Origin: Pseudomonas sp. B21-048
GTDB taxonomy: Bacteria > Pseudomonadota > Gammaproteobacteria > Pseudomonadales > Pseudomonadaceae
Direction of reading: 5' to 3'
Assembly: GCF_024748615.1 (NCBI RefSeq)
Contig: NZ_CP087168.1
Location: 2,170,001 to 2,234,000, forward strand
Length of the DNA: 64,000 bases
The notes under the pieces: generated by a model
Database searches by the model: none
What the model was told of the DNA's origin: nothing
The model's input: only the letters and a program-made list of their open reading frames with translations
Translations under genes and position numbers: made by a program
In this document: in pieces, positions 8,090-16,989 of the stretch
How positions within the stretch are numbered: position 1 is the stretch's first letter
Layout: each line of letters opens with the position of its first letter

Positions 8090-8779
8090 TCACGCCTGCG
8101 CCGCAGTCGCCGCCTGCTGCGCCGGTTTACGCAACTCAGTCAGCCGCGAGCCGCTGTAGCGGGTTTCGCGGAAGAAGCGAAAGCGGCCGAACAGGTCGTA
8201 GACGTGGGTGATGCGCCCTTGTTCCTGGTAGTCCATGCGCAAGTGCATTTTCATGGCCTGGATGTTGCGGGTATCGCAGACGTCCACGACCTTGTTGCAA
8301 CCTTGGACCCGCATCGCATCCCAGATCTTGAACTGGGCGTCCACCGACAGGCTGGAGCCGAAATAGAGAGGGATCATTTCCCCGCCGAACTGGAAAAACT
8401 CACCGGGATTGACCCGGAACCAGCAGCCGTAATAGTGCCGGTCAAAATAGTCCTTGAGGCTGCCCCAAATGAATCCGATCGCGTGACCTTCCTCGTCCAC
8501 GTACATGTGCCCGGTATGGCCTTCGGCGGCGATTTCGGCCATGGCCTTGACGCGGTTACCGTAATACTTGCTGAACGCCACCGCGTTCTCCGGTGTAATG
8601 GTCACCAGCCGCAAGCCCGTATAGGGACGTAATGTGTGCGGTGCCACCGGGGTGACCAGATCGCGCCCCAGCCACAACAGCTCTCGGTGGAAGAATACGT
8701 AACGCTTCCAGAGCGTCTGGAGCGTATGGAGCAGGCCTTTTTGTTTGATGCGTTCGCGAAGCTTGTCGATGGCGCTCAT
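8090..8779 (-). CDS. GNAT-like acyltransferase, last gene of exopolysaccharide operon
   Basis: A 229-residue protein with a basic N-terminal helix (IDKLRERIKQKGLLHTL) and a GNAT-like fold: AIGFIWG strand, the FFQFGGEMIPLYFGSSLS segment and a C-terminal GCNKVVDVCDTRNIQAMKMH block that resembles the acetyl-CoA-binding helix region of GNAT enzymes. It is a clear paralogue of the gene at 10840-11529 (same length, same blocks, FRFFRETRYS near the C-terminus). Inference: it acetylates or otherwise acylates the exopolysaccharide or its precursor. It starts 57 bp after the ChbG-like gene, the largest gap between genes at this end of the operon. Confidence 0.65.
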   Translation of the reverse strand: MSAIDKLRERIKQKGLLHTLQTLWKRYVFFHRELLWLGRDLVTPVAPHTLRPYTGLRLVTITPENAVAFSKYYGNRVKAMAEIAAEGHTGHMYVDEEGHAIGFIWGSLKDYFDRHYYGCWFRVNPGEFFQFGGEMIPLYFGSSLSVDAQFKIWDAMRVQGCNKVVDVCDTRNIQAMKMHLRMDYQEQGRITHVYDLFGRFRFFRETRYSGSRLTELRKPAQQAATAAQA

Positions 8780-8836
8780 GAAGTCCTCCGAGGCTGAAGC
8801 CAGGGTTGGGTGGGTAACGTTTTCAATGGCGATAAT

Positions 8837-9649
8837 TCAAGGTTTCAACGGGTCCAGCTCAATCGAGTATTGCGGCTCCTCATTGAATGTCGTTGGCACA
8901 TCGGCATAGGACACTCTCGGAACGCCCGCAAGACGTTGCTCCAGGATGTGAGCCAGAGACTCTCCGGGGTTTAGATAGATATCGCCAAAATCGGCGCCGA
9001 TGTGCGTTGGATGGACAACGATTTCCAGCAGGCCGTCGATCGGCATTATCACGTTGCGCAGGTCTGCCGGAGTGCATACATACTGCGCAGCCGCTCCGGC
9101 CAGATGGTTCAATCGATGATTGAGTAACGTCTTGAACACCCGCTTGGGCACACTCAGGTTATTCCCCAGATGACGCGCCAGTCGCACGGGCACCCCTTGG
9201 TAGGCGGCGAAACGCGCGACGATTTCACCGATGGGCCAGATGTTGTGCACATGCTGATGAGAGTCGATGTGGCTGGGGCGCAGGCCGTTGTCCAGGCAGC
9301 GTTGCCATTGGGCTTCGAGTTCCCCCAGTACCGCATCGCGATCCAGGCGATTGAGCCATAAACTGTGGCGAGGCAGGTTGAGAGCGAGCAGACCTTCACT
9401 GTCACAGAACGTCGAGCGCGCGAGAATCGACGGGCTCAACGGCCGGCCATACGTGAGGTTGAAGTGCAGCCCGACTCGCCCCTTGAGCAATGGCTGTCGG
9501 GCCATGACGCAGGCTTCCTCGAACGCAGGCATGTTGGCCATGGCGGTGGCGGAGCTGATGACCCCGGCGCGGAAGGCGCCGAGGATCACCCCGTTTTCGC
9601 TCGGGCTGAGGCCGAAATCGTCAGCGTTGATTATGACTTGGCGAGGCAT
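8837..9649 (-). CDS. ChbG/HpnK (YdjC)-family carbohydrate deacetylase
   Basis: A 270-residue YdjC-superfamily deacetylase. The N-terminal metal/catalytic motif INADDFGLS (D10, D11) is followed by GLHFNLTYGRP (histidine ligand) and SHIDSHQHVHN, the third metal site. Family members remove N-acetyl groups from chitooligosaccharides or hopanoid-linked sugars. GGAGGGAAAAA directly before ATG 9649 chooses this start rather than an upstream methionine that would lie inside the preceding gene. The gene starts 29 bp before the end of the CelD-like gene, in a different frame. Role in this operon: probably de-N-acetylation of an amino-sugar residue in the polymer or its precursor. Confidence 0.85.
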   Translation of the reverse strand: MPRQVIINADDFGLSPSENGVILGAFRAGVISSATAMANMPAFEEACVMARQPLLKGRVGLHFNLTYGRPLSPSILARSTFCDSEGLLALNLPRHSLWLNRLDRDAVLGELEAQWQRCLDNGLRPSHIDSHQHVHNIWPIGEIVARFAAYQGVPVRLARHLGNNLSVPKRVFKTLLNHRLNHLAGAAAQYVCTPADLRNVIMPIDGLLEIVVHPTHIGADFGDIYLNPGESLAHILEQRLAGVPRVSYADVPTTFNEEPQYSIELDPLKP

Positions 9650-10835
9650 TTTTTCCCTCCATGGTTTTCTCAGTGGGCGCAGGACCTTGGTCGGCGTGCG
9701 TAGGAGTGGGTGCAGCAACAGCCTGCATTGCGGCACGCCAGGCCCGCCATTTTTTCAACCAGGGCTTGAGCTGGTGCCAGAGTCGCATGGTCAGCCCCAG
9801 GGCCAGGCCGCTGGGGCGCCAGGAGTAAAAGCTCCAGCGCCAGTGCTCCAGTTGCCCGGTCATGCGCTCCTGAAGTTGGTGGCTGGAATTCATCAGGCTG
9901 ACCCGAGAGGCGTCGATCCAGTGCCAGTTGTCATCCAGGCCCCAGCGAATCCATTCATCGAGCAGCACACGACCGCTACCCAGGTCGGCGTATTGCGGCA
10001 GGAATGCCAGGTTGTAGTCGTACAGCCGGCCTTGTTCCAGCAACCCCAGGCGATAGCTGATACAGCGTCCGTTCAGTTCCAGGCGCACCACTCGCATCAG
10101 CCCCTGTTCGGCGAGGGCGGTGAAGGCCAGCTCGATCCATTGCCGACTGCGCTCGTTGGTAAAAATTCCGATGCCTTGAATGCCTTTCCAGCTCTGCATT
10201 TCGACTTCACCGAGCATCTGTAGCAGTGGCCCGACAGTGGTCGCGTCGGGGGTTATCCGGCGGACCTGGGCACCATAGGCCAAGATGCGTTTACGCGCCC
10301 GGCGCAATTTATAGCGCGGGTCGCCGGAGACTTCCTGGCGGTCGGCCTCGCTGATCAAATGCACCGGCACCCGGCAACTGAGGCGGCGCTCGCCGGTCGA
10401 GCTGTGGGCCATCCATGTGGTCAGCGCGCTTTCTTCGCCGATGGGTTCGGACAATTCATTGAGTTGCAGCATTGCATGGGGCAAGCGACGACGGATGATC
10501 ACCAGCGCCTTGCGCATGCTGTCGGCATCGAGGCAGGTGAGCAGGGCCAGGCGATCGGTGAGGGGATAACCGAGGTGACGCAGAACCCGAAATGGCAACC
10601 TTCCAAAGCGCTCCACGGACGCCACCAGCGGCAAACACAACGCCAATTCATCGCCTTGCCAGCCCAGCAGAACGTGCAAGCATGCTCCAGCGGTCAGTGC
10701 CTGTTCCGACGCGTACAGCCAGGCCAGGGTGTTGAATGGCGTGTGGTCGGTCACGCGCAGGCGCAACCCCTCATAGGCCGCTACCGGAAAGTCCGGGGCG
10801 CACAACGACGCGCGCCATTCGAATCGTGCCACCAT
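9621..10835 (-). CDS. CelD/BcsL-like (BioF2-type) acyltransferase
   Basis: About 404 residues. Two GNAT-like halves are visible: an N-terminal one (ASLCAPDF to LPLVASVERFG) and a C-terminal one with RVVRLELNGRCISYRLGLL, then DYNLAFLPQYADLGSGRVLL, the pattern of the Acetyltransf_6 (CelD/BcsL, FemAB-related) family found in cellulose and exopolysaccharide operons. The start is probably ATG 10835, four bases after the GNAT stop; an ATG at 10919 would overlap that gene by 80 bp. The C-terminal 40 residues are hydrophilic and overlap the ChbG ribosome site. Likely cytoplasmic modification of glycosyl residues with acyl groups. Confidence 0.75.
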   Translation of the reverse strand: MVARFEWRASLCAPDFPVAAYEGLRLRVTDHTPFNTLAWLYASEQALTAGACLHVLLGWQGDELALCLPLVASVERFGRLPFRVLRHLGYPLTDRLALLTCLDADSMRKALVIIRRRLPHAMLQLNELSEPIGEESALTTWMAHSSTGERRLSCRVPVHLISEADRQEVSGDPRYKLRRARKRILAYGAQVRRITPDATTVGPLLQMLGEVEMQSWKGIQGIGIFTNERSRQWIELAFTALAEQGLMRVVRLELNGRCISYRLGLLEQGRLYDYNLAFLPQYADLGSGRVLLDEWIRWGLDDNWHWIDASRVSLMNSSHQLQERMTGQLEHWRWSFYSWRPSGLALGLTMRLWHQLKPWLKKWRAWRAAMQAVAAPTPTHADQGPAPTEKTMEGKNASPSHNQR

Positions 10836-10839
10836 CGCT

Positions 10840-11529
10840 TCAAGCCACCGCCTCAGAAACAGGTGAACGGGACGGTTTACGTAGCGCATCCAGGCGTGAG
10901 TCGCTGTAACGGGTCTCACGAAAGAAGCGCCAGCGACCGAATAATCGGTAGACGTGCTGGATGCGTCCCTGCTCTTGATAGCCCATGCGGATGTGCAGTT
11001 TCAGCGCCGGTATATTGTGGGCGTCGCAGACATCCACGACCGTGTTGCAGCCTTGGGCCTGCATGGCTTTCCAGAGTTGCAGTTGCAGGTCCACCGAGAG
11101 CGTGGTGCCCCAATAGGCGGGAGCCAGTTCGCCGCCGAACTCGAAGAACTCGCCTTTCTTTACCGGGAACTTGCAGCCGTAGAAATGCCGGTCGTGGTAC
11201 TCCCGGGTGCTGCCCCAGATGAAGGCCACTGTGTCGCCTTCGCCGTCCAGATACATGTGCCCGGTGTAACCCTCGGTGGCCAGTTCCTCCATGGTGTGAA
11301 CGCGGTCGCCAAAGTGACGGGCGAAGGCTGCGGTGTTGTGCACGGTGATGGTCTTCAACTGCAGTGGTTTGTAAGGCTTGAGCTGATGGGGCGGCACCGG
11401 GCTGACCAGGTCACGCTTCATCCATAACAACCCCCAGTGAGCGAACACGTAGCGCCTCCACACGACTCTGATCGTTTCACGCAGGCCTTTTCGCTTGATG
11501 TGTTGGCGAAGTTTCCCTAAGGCATTCAT
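10840..11529 (-). CDS. GNAT-like acyltransferase, paralogue of 8090-8779
   Basis: A 229-residue protein aligning along its whole length with the operon's last gene: basic start (LRQHIKRKGLRETI), WKRYVF/WRRYVF, TVAFIWGSTREYHDRHFYGC, FEFGGELAPAYWGTTLS, NTVVDVCDAHNIPALKLH and FRFFRETRYS-type end. AGGAGG 8 bp before ATG 11529 fixes this start. The frame is also open from ATG 11625, which overlaps the preceding stop as ATGA and would add 32 residues (see findings). Likely an exopolysaccharide-modifying acyltransferase; no substrate evidence. Confidence 0.68.
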   Translation of the reverse strand: MNALGKLRQHIKRKGLRETIRVVWRRYVFAHWGLLWMKRDLVSPVPPHQLKPYKPLQLKTITVHNTAAFARHFGDRVHTMEELATEGYTGHMYLDGEGDTVAFIWGSTREYHDRHFYGCKFPVKKGEFFEFGGELAPAYWGTTLSVDLQLQLWKAMQAQGCNTVVDVCDAHNIPALKLHIRMGYQEQGRIQHVYRLFGRWRFFRETRYSDSRLDALRKPSRSPVSEAVA

Positions 11530-11621
11530 GTCATTGCCTCCTGACAGGGACCGGTCGCGGATAACATGCTGCAACGCGCAGTAGAGCGCGGCGCGGTCGT
11601 GGTGATGCAAATTGATGGCGT

Positions 11622-13541
11622 TCATGAGGCGCTCCAGCTCAAGGCGAACAGGGTTTCGCCCGGCAGGTCGAAGCTGACGCGACCGTCGTGACAGTTGAAT
11701 TGAGCGCGACGACTGCGGCTGTCGGCACCGAAGTACATCAGCGTGCCCTTGGCCAGCGGGCACGCCGCCCCGGCCAGATCGACACGCTGCAAGCGCATGC
11801 CCTTGTTGACCCCCAGTAAACTTCGCTGGCGTTCGGTGGCCATGGCCAGCACATCGACTTCGAAGGCATCGTTGTCCAGGCGCATGACGTTTTTCAGCCA
11901 GTGCTGCTGGATGAATTGCTGGGCCAGGCCTACCGGTTTGAGTTCGAAACGGTCGCTGCCCAATACCCGCACCATGCCTTTGGGGTAAGTCGGCTCGTCG
12001 GCGGCCTGGAACCAGTTGAGCATGTCCAGCAACCCGTCCTGGGCCGAGTTGATGACCACCGAGGTCCACCACAGCGAGGCAAAATGGGTTTCCTGATCGT
12101 AAGGGCTCAGGCTTGAGCCGCTGGACAGGTTGGTCTGATCCAGCAGCAAGGCTTTGCGCGGCCGACCCTTGGCATCCAGGCCCACCAGCTCGGCGGCACG
12201 GCGCACGCTGTCGCGGTAGACCCGAGTCGCCAGCAGGTCGCGAATCATCCATTCGTGCCAGGCGAGGGCGTCGATCTGCTCGCCGGATTCGGCCAGCAGG
12301 CGCCGCGCCCAATCGATACCGCGCTTGTCGACGGCGTTGTCGGCGAACGGGCCGTTAACGAAGCGCGAAGTGGCGGGCATGGCGATGCGCACACCGGCCT
12401 TGGCATTGGCCGGGTCACTGCGCACTTGTCGGGCCATGCTGTTGAAGATCGCCTGGTAGTCGGCGTAGCTCGGGTAATTGAGGTTCGGCTCGTCGGCGAA
12501 CGCGATGTAGTGCGTACCGGTGCCGCCGAGGGCGCGAGTGGCGGCGAGCCAGGCGTCGAGGCCGGCGTTGCTTTGGGTGTCGGCGCGCAGATCGGCCTGA
12601 CGCTGGCTGCCGGCCAACAGCGTGAGGTCCTGCGTGATGCCGAAGCGGTTCTGATAGAGCTGGCGGAACGCATCTTCGTGGTGCGGATTTTGCGCGGTGA
12701 CGTCAACGAAACTGTAATAGGTGCCCGCCTGGGGTTTGAGCGCATCGAGCGCTGCGAAACTGGATTGAGGGGGCAGCACGTAGGGCAAGTAAATGCCCAG
12801 GTTCGGGGTGGGGCCGAGCATCTCTTTGTGCAGGGTCAAGCGGGTCTGGCCATCGTCCTCGCGCAGCGGTTTGAGTTGCTGCGGGTTCTGGGCGAACAGG
12901 TTCGCTGTGCCGTCGAGCCAGAACGCAACCTTGCCGCTGCCTTGCAGGCGCAGACGCCAGACTTGTTCGTCCTGGGTAACAGGCAGTTCAAGTTGATCGA
13001 ACTGCCAATAGGCGCGATAGGGTTTCAGTGCCAGGGACAACTGTTTATTGTCGCTGACGCGCTGGGCCAGCAGAGCGCTGATCCCCCCGTGAAACTTGCC
13101 GGCCAGTACGGCGTGTTGCCCCGGCGCGACCTTGAAATACAGCTCATCGCCGCCGCGGGTTTCGGCACTGAAATGCACCTTGGCCGGGGCGAACAACGCC
13201 ACGGTGCTCTCGTCATGTTCGATCGTGTAGCGGCGGAAACTGTAGCCCGGAATTTCCAGTCGATAACTGGCGGCACTCGGCGCCAGTGGCCAGCTCTGCT
13301 TGCCTCGGGTTTCACTGGCAGCGATCAGGCGCTCGCCCTTCAGGTTGCCGTTGCCGTCGAGCAGGTACAGGCGTTCTTCGTTGGCATCGGCCTGCCACGC
13401 CGGAACCCAGCGAATAGTCAGCGTGTCGGGGCGATCCGTTTGCAGGTACAGGCTGCCGTCGCGAATATCCGCCCAGCGCATGGGCGCCGCCTGGGCGCTC
13501 AAACCGAGGCCCAGGCTCAACAGCAGCACGAGGCGTTTCAT
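11622..13541 (-). CDS. Exported glycosidase-like protein of the exopolysaccharide operon
   Basis: 639 residues with a signal peptide (KRLVLLLSLGLGLSAQA). Residues about 20-260 look beta-rich; residues about 280-580 look like a TIM barrel of the GH-A clan: YIAFADEPNLNYPSY could carry the acid/base glutamate, and the late strand RKALLLDQTN or MLNWFQAADEP the nucleophile side. The C-terminal beta domain ends LFALSWSAS. Many exopolysaccharide operons encode a periplasmic glycosidase that trims polymer (PslG in Psl, for example); this one may do likewise, but it shows no obvious PslG identity. It overlaps wzx by 4 bp. Confidence 0.65.
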   Translation of the reverse strand: MKRLVLLLSLGLGLSAQAAPMRWADIRDGSLYLQTDRPDTLTIRWVPAWQADANEERLYLLDGNGNLKGERLIAASETRGKQSWPLAPSAASYRLEIPGYSFRRYTIEHDESTVALFAPAKVHFSAETRGGDELYFKVAPGQHAVLAGKFHGGISALLAQRVSDNKQLSLALKPYRAYWQFDQLELPVTQDEQVWRLRLQGSGKVAFWLDGTANLFAQNPQQLKPLREDDGQTRLTLHKEMLGPTPNLGIYLPYVLPPQSSFAALDALKPQAGTYYSFVDVTAQNPHHEDAFRQLYQNRFGITQDLTLLAGSQRQADLRADTQSNAGLDAWLAATRALGGTGTHYIAFADEPNLNYPSYADYQAIFNSMARQVRSDPANAKAGVRIAMPATSRFVNGPFADNAVDKRGIDWARRLLAESGEQIDALAWHEWMIRDLLATRVYRDSVRRAAELVGLDAKGRPRKALLLDQTNLSSGSSLSPYDQETHFASLWWTSVVINSAQDGLLDMLNWFQAADEPTYPKGMVRVLGSDRFELKPVGLAQQFIQQHWLKNVMRLDNDAFEVDVLAMATERQRSLLGVNKGMRLQRVDLAGAACPLAKGTLMYFGADSRSRRAQFNCHDGRVSFDLPGETLFALSWSAS

Positions 13542-14842
13542 GCCGATTTCCGTTGCAGCATCTGAAGCATCGGGGCCACATCGCTGGGCAGGATGATCAG
13601 GGTTTGCCAGACCGGTACGCCGCTCAGCCGGCAATACATCACCAGCAGCGCGAGGGTGACCGCCAGGTAGGCGATGGACGATGCCGTGGCGGCGCCGACG
13701 ATGCCGTAAATCGGGATCAGCAACAGGTTCAGGGCCAGGTTCAGCAACGCGCCGAGGCCCATCAACAGCGAAATCGTGCCGGGGCGATTTTTGCCCAGCA
13801 AGTCCAGGCGCAGGATGCTCGCATAGCACAGGCCGAGCAGCCCCGGCAGCAGCGCCAGTAACGCGGGGTAGGCCGGTTGATAGGCAATGCCGAACAGCGT
13901 GACGATCAGCCATTCACCGATCACCGCCATGGTCAGGCAGGCGCCGAGCATCACCGTGGCGGTCAGGCGCAGGGCCAACGGCGTCAGGCGATCCATGCCT
14001 TCGTCCTGTTGCAGCAGGCGTTTCATCAGCGGCGTGGTCACCGCTTCCGGGACAATCAGCAGCAACTCGGCGGCGGCGCTGGCCATGGCGTAATGACCGA
14101 GCGCCGTACTGCCGAGCAGGGCGCCGATGAACAGGTAATCGGAACGCAGAATCACTTGCTGGAACAACAGGTCCGGATGGCTGCGAACGCTGTAGCGCCA
14201 TAGTTCATTCTGGCTGGCGCGGTCCCATTGCAACGTCAAGGGCTGGGCGCGCCCGAGCCAGAACCAACCGGCCAATACCACCAGGCCGATGCCGGTCAGC
14301 CAACTGATCAGCGCCGCTTCCAGCGCCGCGTCTTTCCACATCAAGAACAACGCCAGAAACAGCAGCAGCGGCGTCAGGGATTCCACCAGCCGCAAGACAT
14401 TGAACGCCACCACACCACCCGACGCATTGTGCAAGGTCAGCAGGCCACTCTTGAGCACGGTCAGCGGTACCGCCAGCAGCAATAGCCAGGCGAGCAACCC
14501 CAGTTGCGTGGTGATGTCGAGTTCGCTGCCGAACTCCCGTACCAGCGCCACCACCAACAACGTCAGCAAACCCGCCAACAGGCAACCGAACACCAGCACC
14601 TGGCTCAGCAACAATCCCATGGGCCGCTGTTTGGCCGCCTGATAGCCCACCGCCGAATTCAGCCCGCCGCTGGTAGCGGCGCTGATCAAGTCGGGCAGGG
14701 TACTGAGCAACGCAAACAGTCCGCGTTCGCTGGGGCCGAGAATCCGCGCCAGCAATACGTTGCGCAAAAGTCGCAGGCCGATCATCGCCAGTTTGGTGCC
14801 CATGCTCAGGGCCAGGTGTTTGAGGTAGTGGTTGCGACTCAT
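13538..14842 (-). CDS. Wzx-type polysaccharide flippase
   Basis: A 434-residue MOP/PST-family membrane protein with 12 or more hydrophobic helices. It begins MSRNHYLKHLALSMGTKLAM, then LRNVLLARILGPSERGLFAL and GGLNSAVGYQ, the family pattern of polysaccharide transporters. It should move undecaprenyl-linked repeat units across the inner membrane. Both ends overlap neighbours by 4 bp (ATGA), consistent with coupled translation with the deacetylase before and the glycosidase-like gene after. Confidence 0.88.
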   Translation of the reverse strand: MSRNHYLKHLALSMGTKLAMIGLRLLRNVLLARILGPSERGLFALLSTLPDLISAATSGGLNSAVGYQAAKQRPMGLLLSQVLVFGCLLAGLLTLLVVALVREFGSELDITTQLGLLAWLLLLAVPLTVLKSGLLTLHNASGGVVAFNVLRLVESLTPLLLFLALFLMWKDAALEAALISWLTGIGLVVLAGWFWLGRAQPLTLQWDRASQNELWRYSVRSHPDLLFQQVILRSDYLFIGALLGSTALGHYAMASAAAELLLIVPEAVTTPLMKRLLQQDEGMDRLTPLALRLTATVMLGACLTMAVIGEWLIVTLFGIAYQPAYPALLALLPGLLGLCYASILRLDLLGKNRPGTISLLMGLGALLNLALNLLLIPIYGIVGAATASSIAYLAVTLALLVMYCRLSGVPVWQTLIILPSDVAPMLQMLQRKSA

Positions 14843-15840
14843 GGCCTGGCTCCGCGGTAGATGCGCCAGGACAACAACTCCGGATTGCGCGCGGTGCGCT
14901 GGCTGATGCCGATTCGCGGCAAGGCCAAGGGATCGCTGATACCACGATAAATCCCGGCGACGGTGCCCAAGGCAAACGGAAAATCATGGTCCGCCACGTG
15001 TTCGCGCACCCGCGCATCATGGTCGCCATTGGGGTAGCAGTAGACCGGCAGTGGCCGGTTGCAACCGTTGCGCAGGGCATTGCGGCTGCGGCTCAGTTCC
15101 TCATCCAGACGTTGATCGTCAAGGTCGGTGAGAATCGCGTGGCTGGCGCCATGGGGACCGAAGCGGATCAACCCGCTGGCTTCCAGCGCGCGTACTTGAT
15201 GCCAGTCCAGAGCCTGGGGCAACGACTCCTCCGGGCATTGATCGGTGAGCCAGTTCAGTTCGCCCGCAGGCAAGGTTTTCAGACTTTGCAGAAAATGCAA
15301 AAGCGCCAGACTACGGCGCTGCACATCCAGGTCATCGAGCAGCACCGGTAGCGGTCGCCCAAGCTGTTGCAGGCATTCAATCAAGTGCGTCCGGGCTTTT
15401 TCACCGTGGCTGCGCCACAAGGTTTCACCCAGGCTTTCCCACCAGAAGCGCTGCCGGCTGCCAATGAAATCGGTGGAGAGAAAAATGCTCGCCGGCACCT
15501 GCTGTTTTTTCAGCAACGGGAAGGCATTCAGCGCATTGTCGCGCCAGCCATCGTCGAAGGTCAGCGCGACTTTCGGCCGTTCGGAGCAGATGGCGCCGGG
15601 TTGCAAGATATCCATCAGTGGCACGCAGTCGAAGTTTTTTTTCAACCAGATGAGCAGATGCTCGAAGGCATTCGGCCCGACGCACAGCTCATTGCGATGG
15701 GGCAAATCGGCGGCGCGGTCATTGGCCAGCACACGGTGCAGCATCAGGATCACCCCGGCGCCGTGCAATTGGTGACGGCCGACCGGCGAGTTGAGATAAA
15801 GCCAGCCACTGGTTCGTTTTAATAATTGTTTGATTGCCAT
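14839..15840 (-). CDS. NodB-type polysaccharide deacetylase
   Basis: 333 residues. The NodB homology domain contains GVILMLHRVL, the catalytic/metal motif T94-F-D-D97-G-W, VPASIFLSTDFIG and a GPHGASHAILTDL histidine segment that supplies metal ligands, then YPNGDHDARV. No signal peptide is visible, so it probably acts in the cytoplasm on a lipid-linked or nucleotide sugar. With the ChbG-like gene this makes two deacetylases in one operon, suggesting amino sugars in the polymer. It begins 12 bp after the GT2 gene. Confidence 0.85.
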   Translation of the reverse strand: MAIKQLLKRTSGWLYLNSPVGRHQLHGAGVILMLHRVLANDRAADLPHRNELCVGPNAFEHLLIWLKKNFDCVPLMDILQPGAICSERPKVALTFDDGWRDNALNAFPLLKKQQVPASIFLSTDFIGSRQRFWWESLGETLWRSHGEKARTHLIECLQQLGRPLPVLLDDLDVQRRSLALLHFLQSLKTLPAGELNWLTDQCPEESLPQALDWHQVRALEASGLIRFGPHGASHAILTDLDDQRLDEELSRSRNALRNGCNRPLPVYCYPNGDHDARVREHVADHDFPFALGTVAGIYRGISDPLALPRIGISQRTARNPELLSWRIYRGARP

Positions 15841-15852
15841 GGCGCGGTCCTT

Positions 15853-16989
15853 TCAACGATTTTGCTCGGGGTTCCATTGCGCGTACCGCTGGCCGCGCAA
15901 GAACTGCCACAGACCGATACTCATCCCGGCGAGGGTCACCAGAACGAACGCGGCGAGGCGAAAGGGTTTGGGCAAACGGTGTTGCACATCCAGCAGGCCG
16001 CCGAGGGCCATCGCGTAACCGAGCAGTTGCGCGATCAGGCTCAAGCGATAGAAGCCATGTACATTCCACAGCCAACAATTGCTTAGCAACAGCGGCAGCA
16101 ACAGGATCGGTGCCAGGCGTCGAATCAGCTTGTGGCTGATCAGTGCAATCGCATACAGGCCATGGCGCCAAGGGTTCAGCAGTTCCCGGCGCTGGGCCAG
16201 GCTTTGCAGGCCGCCAACGGTCACGCGCTGGCGACGACGCCATTGCTTGGCGATTTCGTCGACGCCCTGGTCGCTTACTTGTGCTTCGGCCACATAGACG
16301 ATGCGTTTGAACGCCACCGGCGCGCAGGTGCTGATAAAGAAATCGTCGTTGACCTCCGCCGGCACCGGCTGGAACAACTCGCGGCGCAGGGCGAGCAGGG
16401 CGCCGTCGGCGGAGACCATGCAGCCGGTGCGATTTTCCATCATGCGCAACCAGCCTTCGTAATGCCGATAAAGGCTGTCGCCCAGGCTCAGGCCCTTGCC
16501 CGGCACCGGGATCAGCATGTGCCCGGCGCAGGCCCCGATCTCTGGATCGGCCAGGGGCGCGAGCAACTGGCCGAGGGTGTCGGTCGACCATTGATTGTCG
16601 GCGTCGGTAAACACCAGAATCTCGCCCGTACTCAGGGCGACGCCGGCATTCAAGGTGGCTGCCTTGCCCTGACGGGGCAAGTCGAGCACGCTGATGCGCG
16701 GGTCGATGACCTTGTGGGCGCAGGCCACGGTGTCGTCGCTGGAGCCATCGCTGGCCAGAATGATGTGCAGCGAGCGCGCCTGATAATTCTGAGCGAGCAG
16801 AGTGCGCAACTTCTCTTCGATGTGCCGGGCCTCGTTGTGCGCGGCGATGATGATGCTCACGTTCATGGGGGGGGCTGGCGCATGACGCCGCGCGGGGAAG
16901 AATGGCGCGAGCAGCGTCAGTAGCAGCGGATAGCCGAGCCAGGCATACGCCGGCAATAGCAGGCACAACCAGAAAATGAATTCAGCCAC
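15853..16989 (-). CDS. Membrane glycosyltransferase family 2
   Basis: 378 residues. An N-terminal hydrophobic helix (FIFWLCLLLPAYAWLGY) precedes a GT2 catalytic domain: SIIIAAHNEARHIEEKL, the nucleotide-binding ILASDGSSDDT, DXD-type TDADNQW, and a QWRRRQR segment matching the processive-type Q(Q/R)xRW region, then three C-terminal hydrophobic helices. AGGAGG followed by 7 nt and GTG at 16989 decides the start; the ATG at 17007 lies upstream of that ribosome site. The start overlaps the preceding gene by 8 bp. It probably adds one sugar to the lipid-linked repeat unit. Confidence 0.83.
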   Translation of the reverse strand: MAEFIFWLCLLLPAYAWLGYPLLLTLLAPFFPARRHAPAPPMNVSIIIAAHNEARHIEEKLRTLLAQNYQARSLHIILASDGSSDDTVACAHKVIDPRISVLDLPRQGKAATLNAGVALSTGEILVFTDADNQWSTDTLGQLLAPLADPEIGACAGHMLIPVPGKGLSLGDSLYRHYEGWLRMMENRTGCMVSADGALLALRRELFQPVPAEVNDDFFISTCAPVAFKRIVYVAEAQVSDQGVDEIAKQWRRRQRVTVGGLQSLAQRRELLNPWRHGLYAIALISHKLIRRLAPILLLPLLLSNCWLWNVHGFYRLSLIAQLLGYAMALGGLLDVQHRLPKPFRLAAFVLVTLAGMSIGLWQFLRGQRYAQWNPEQNR

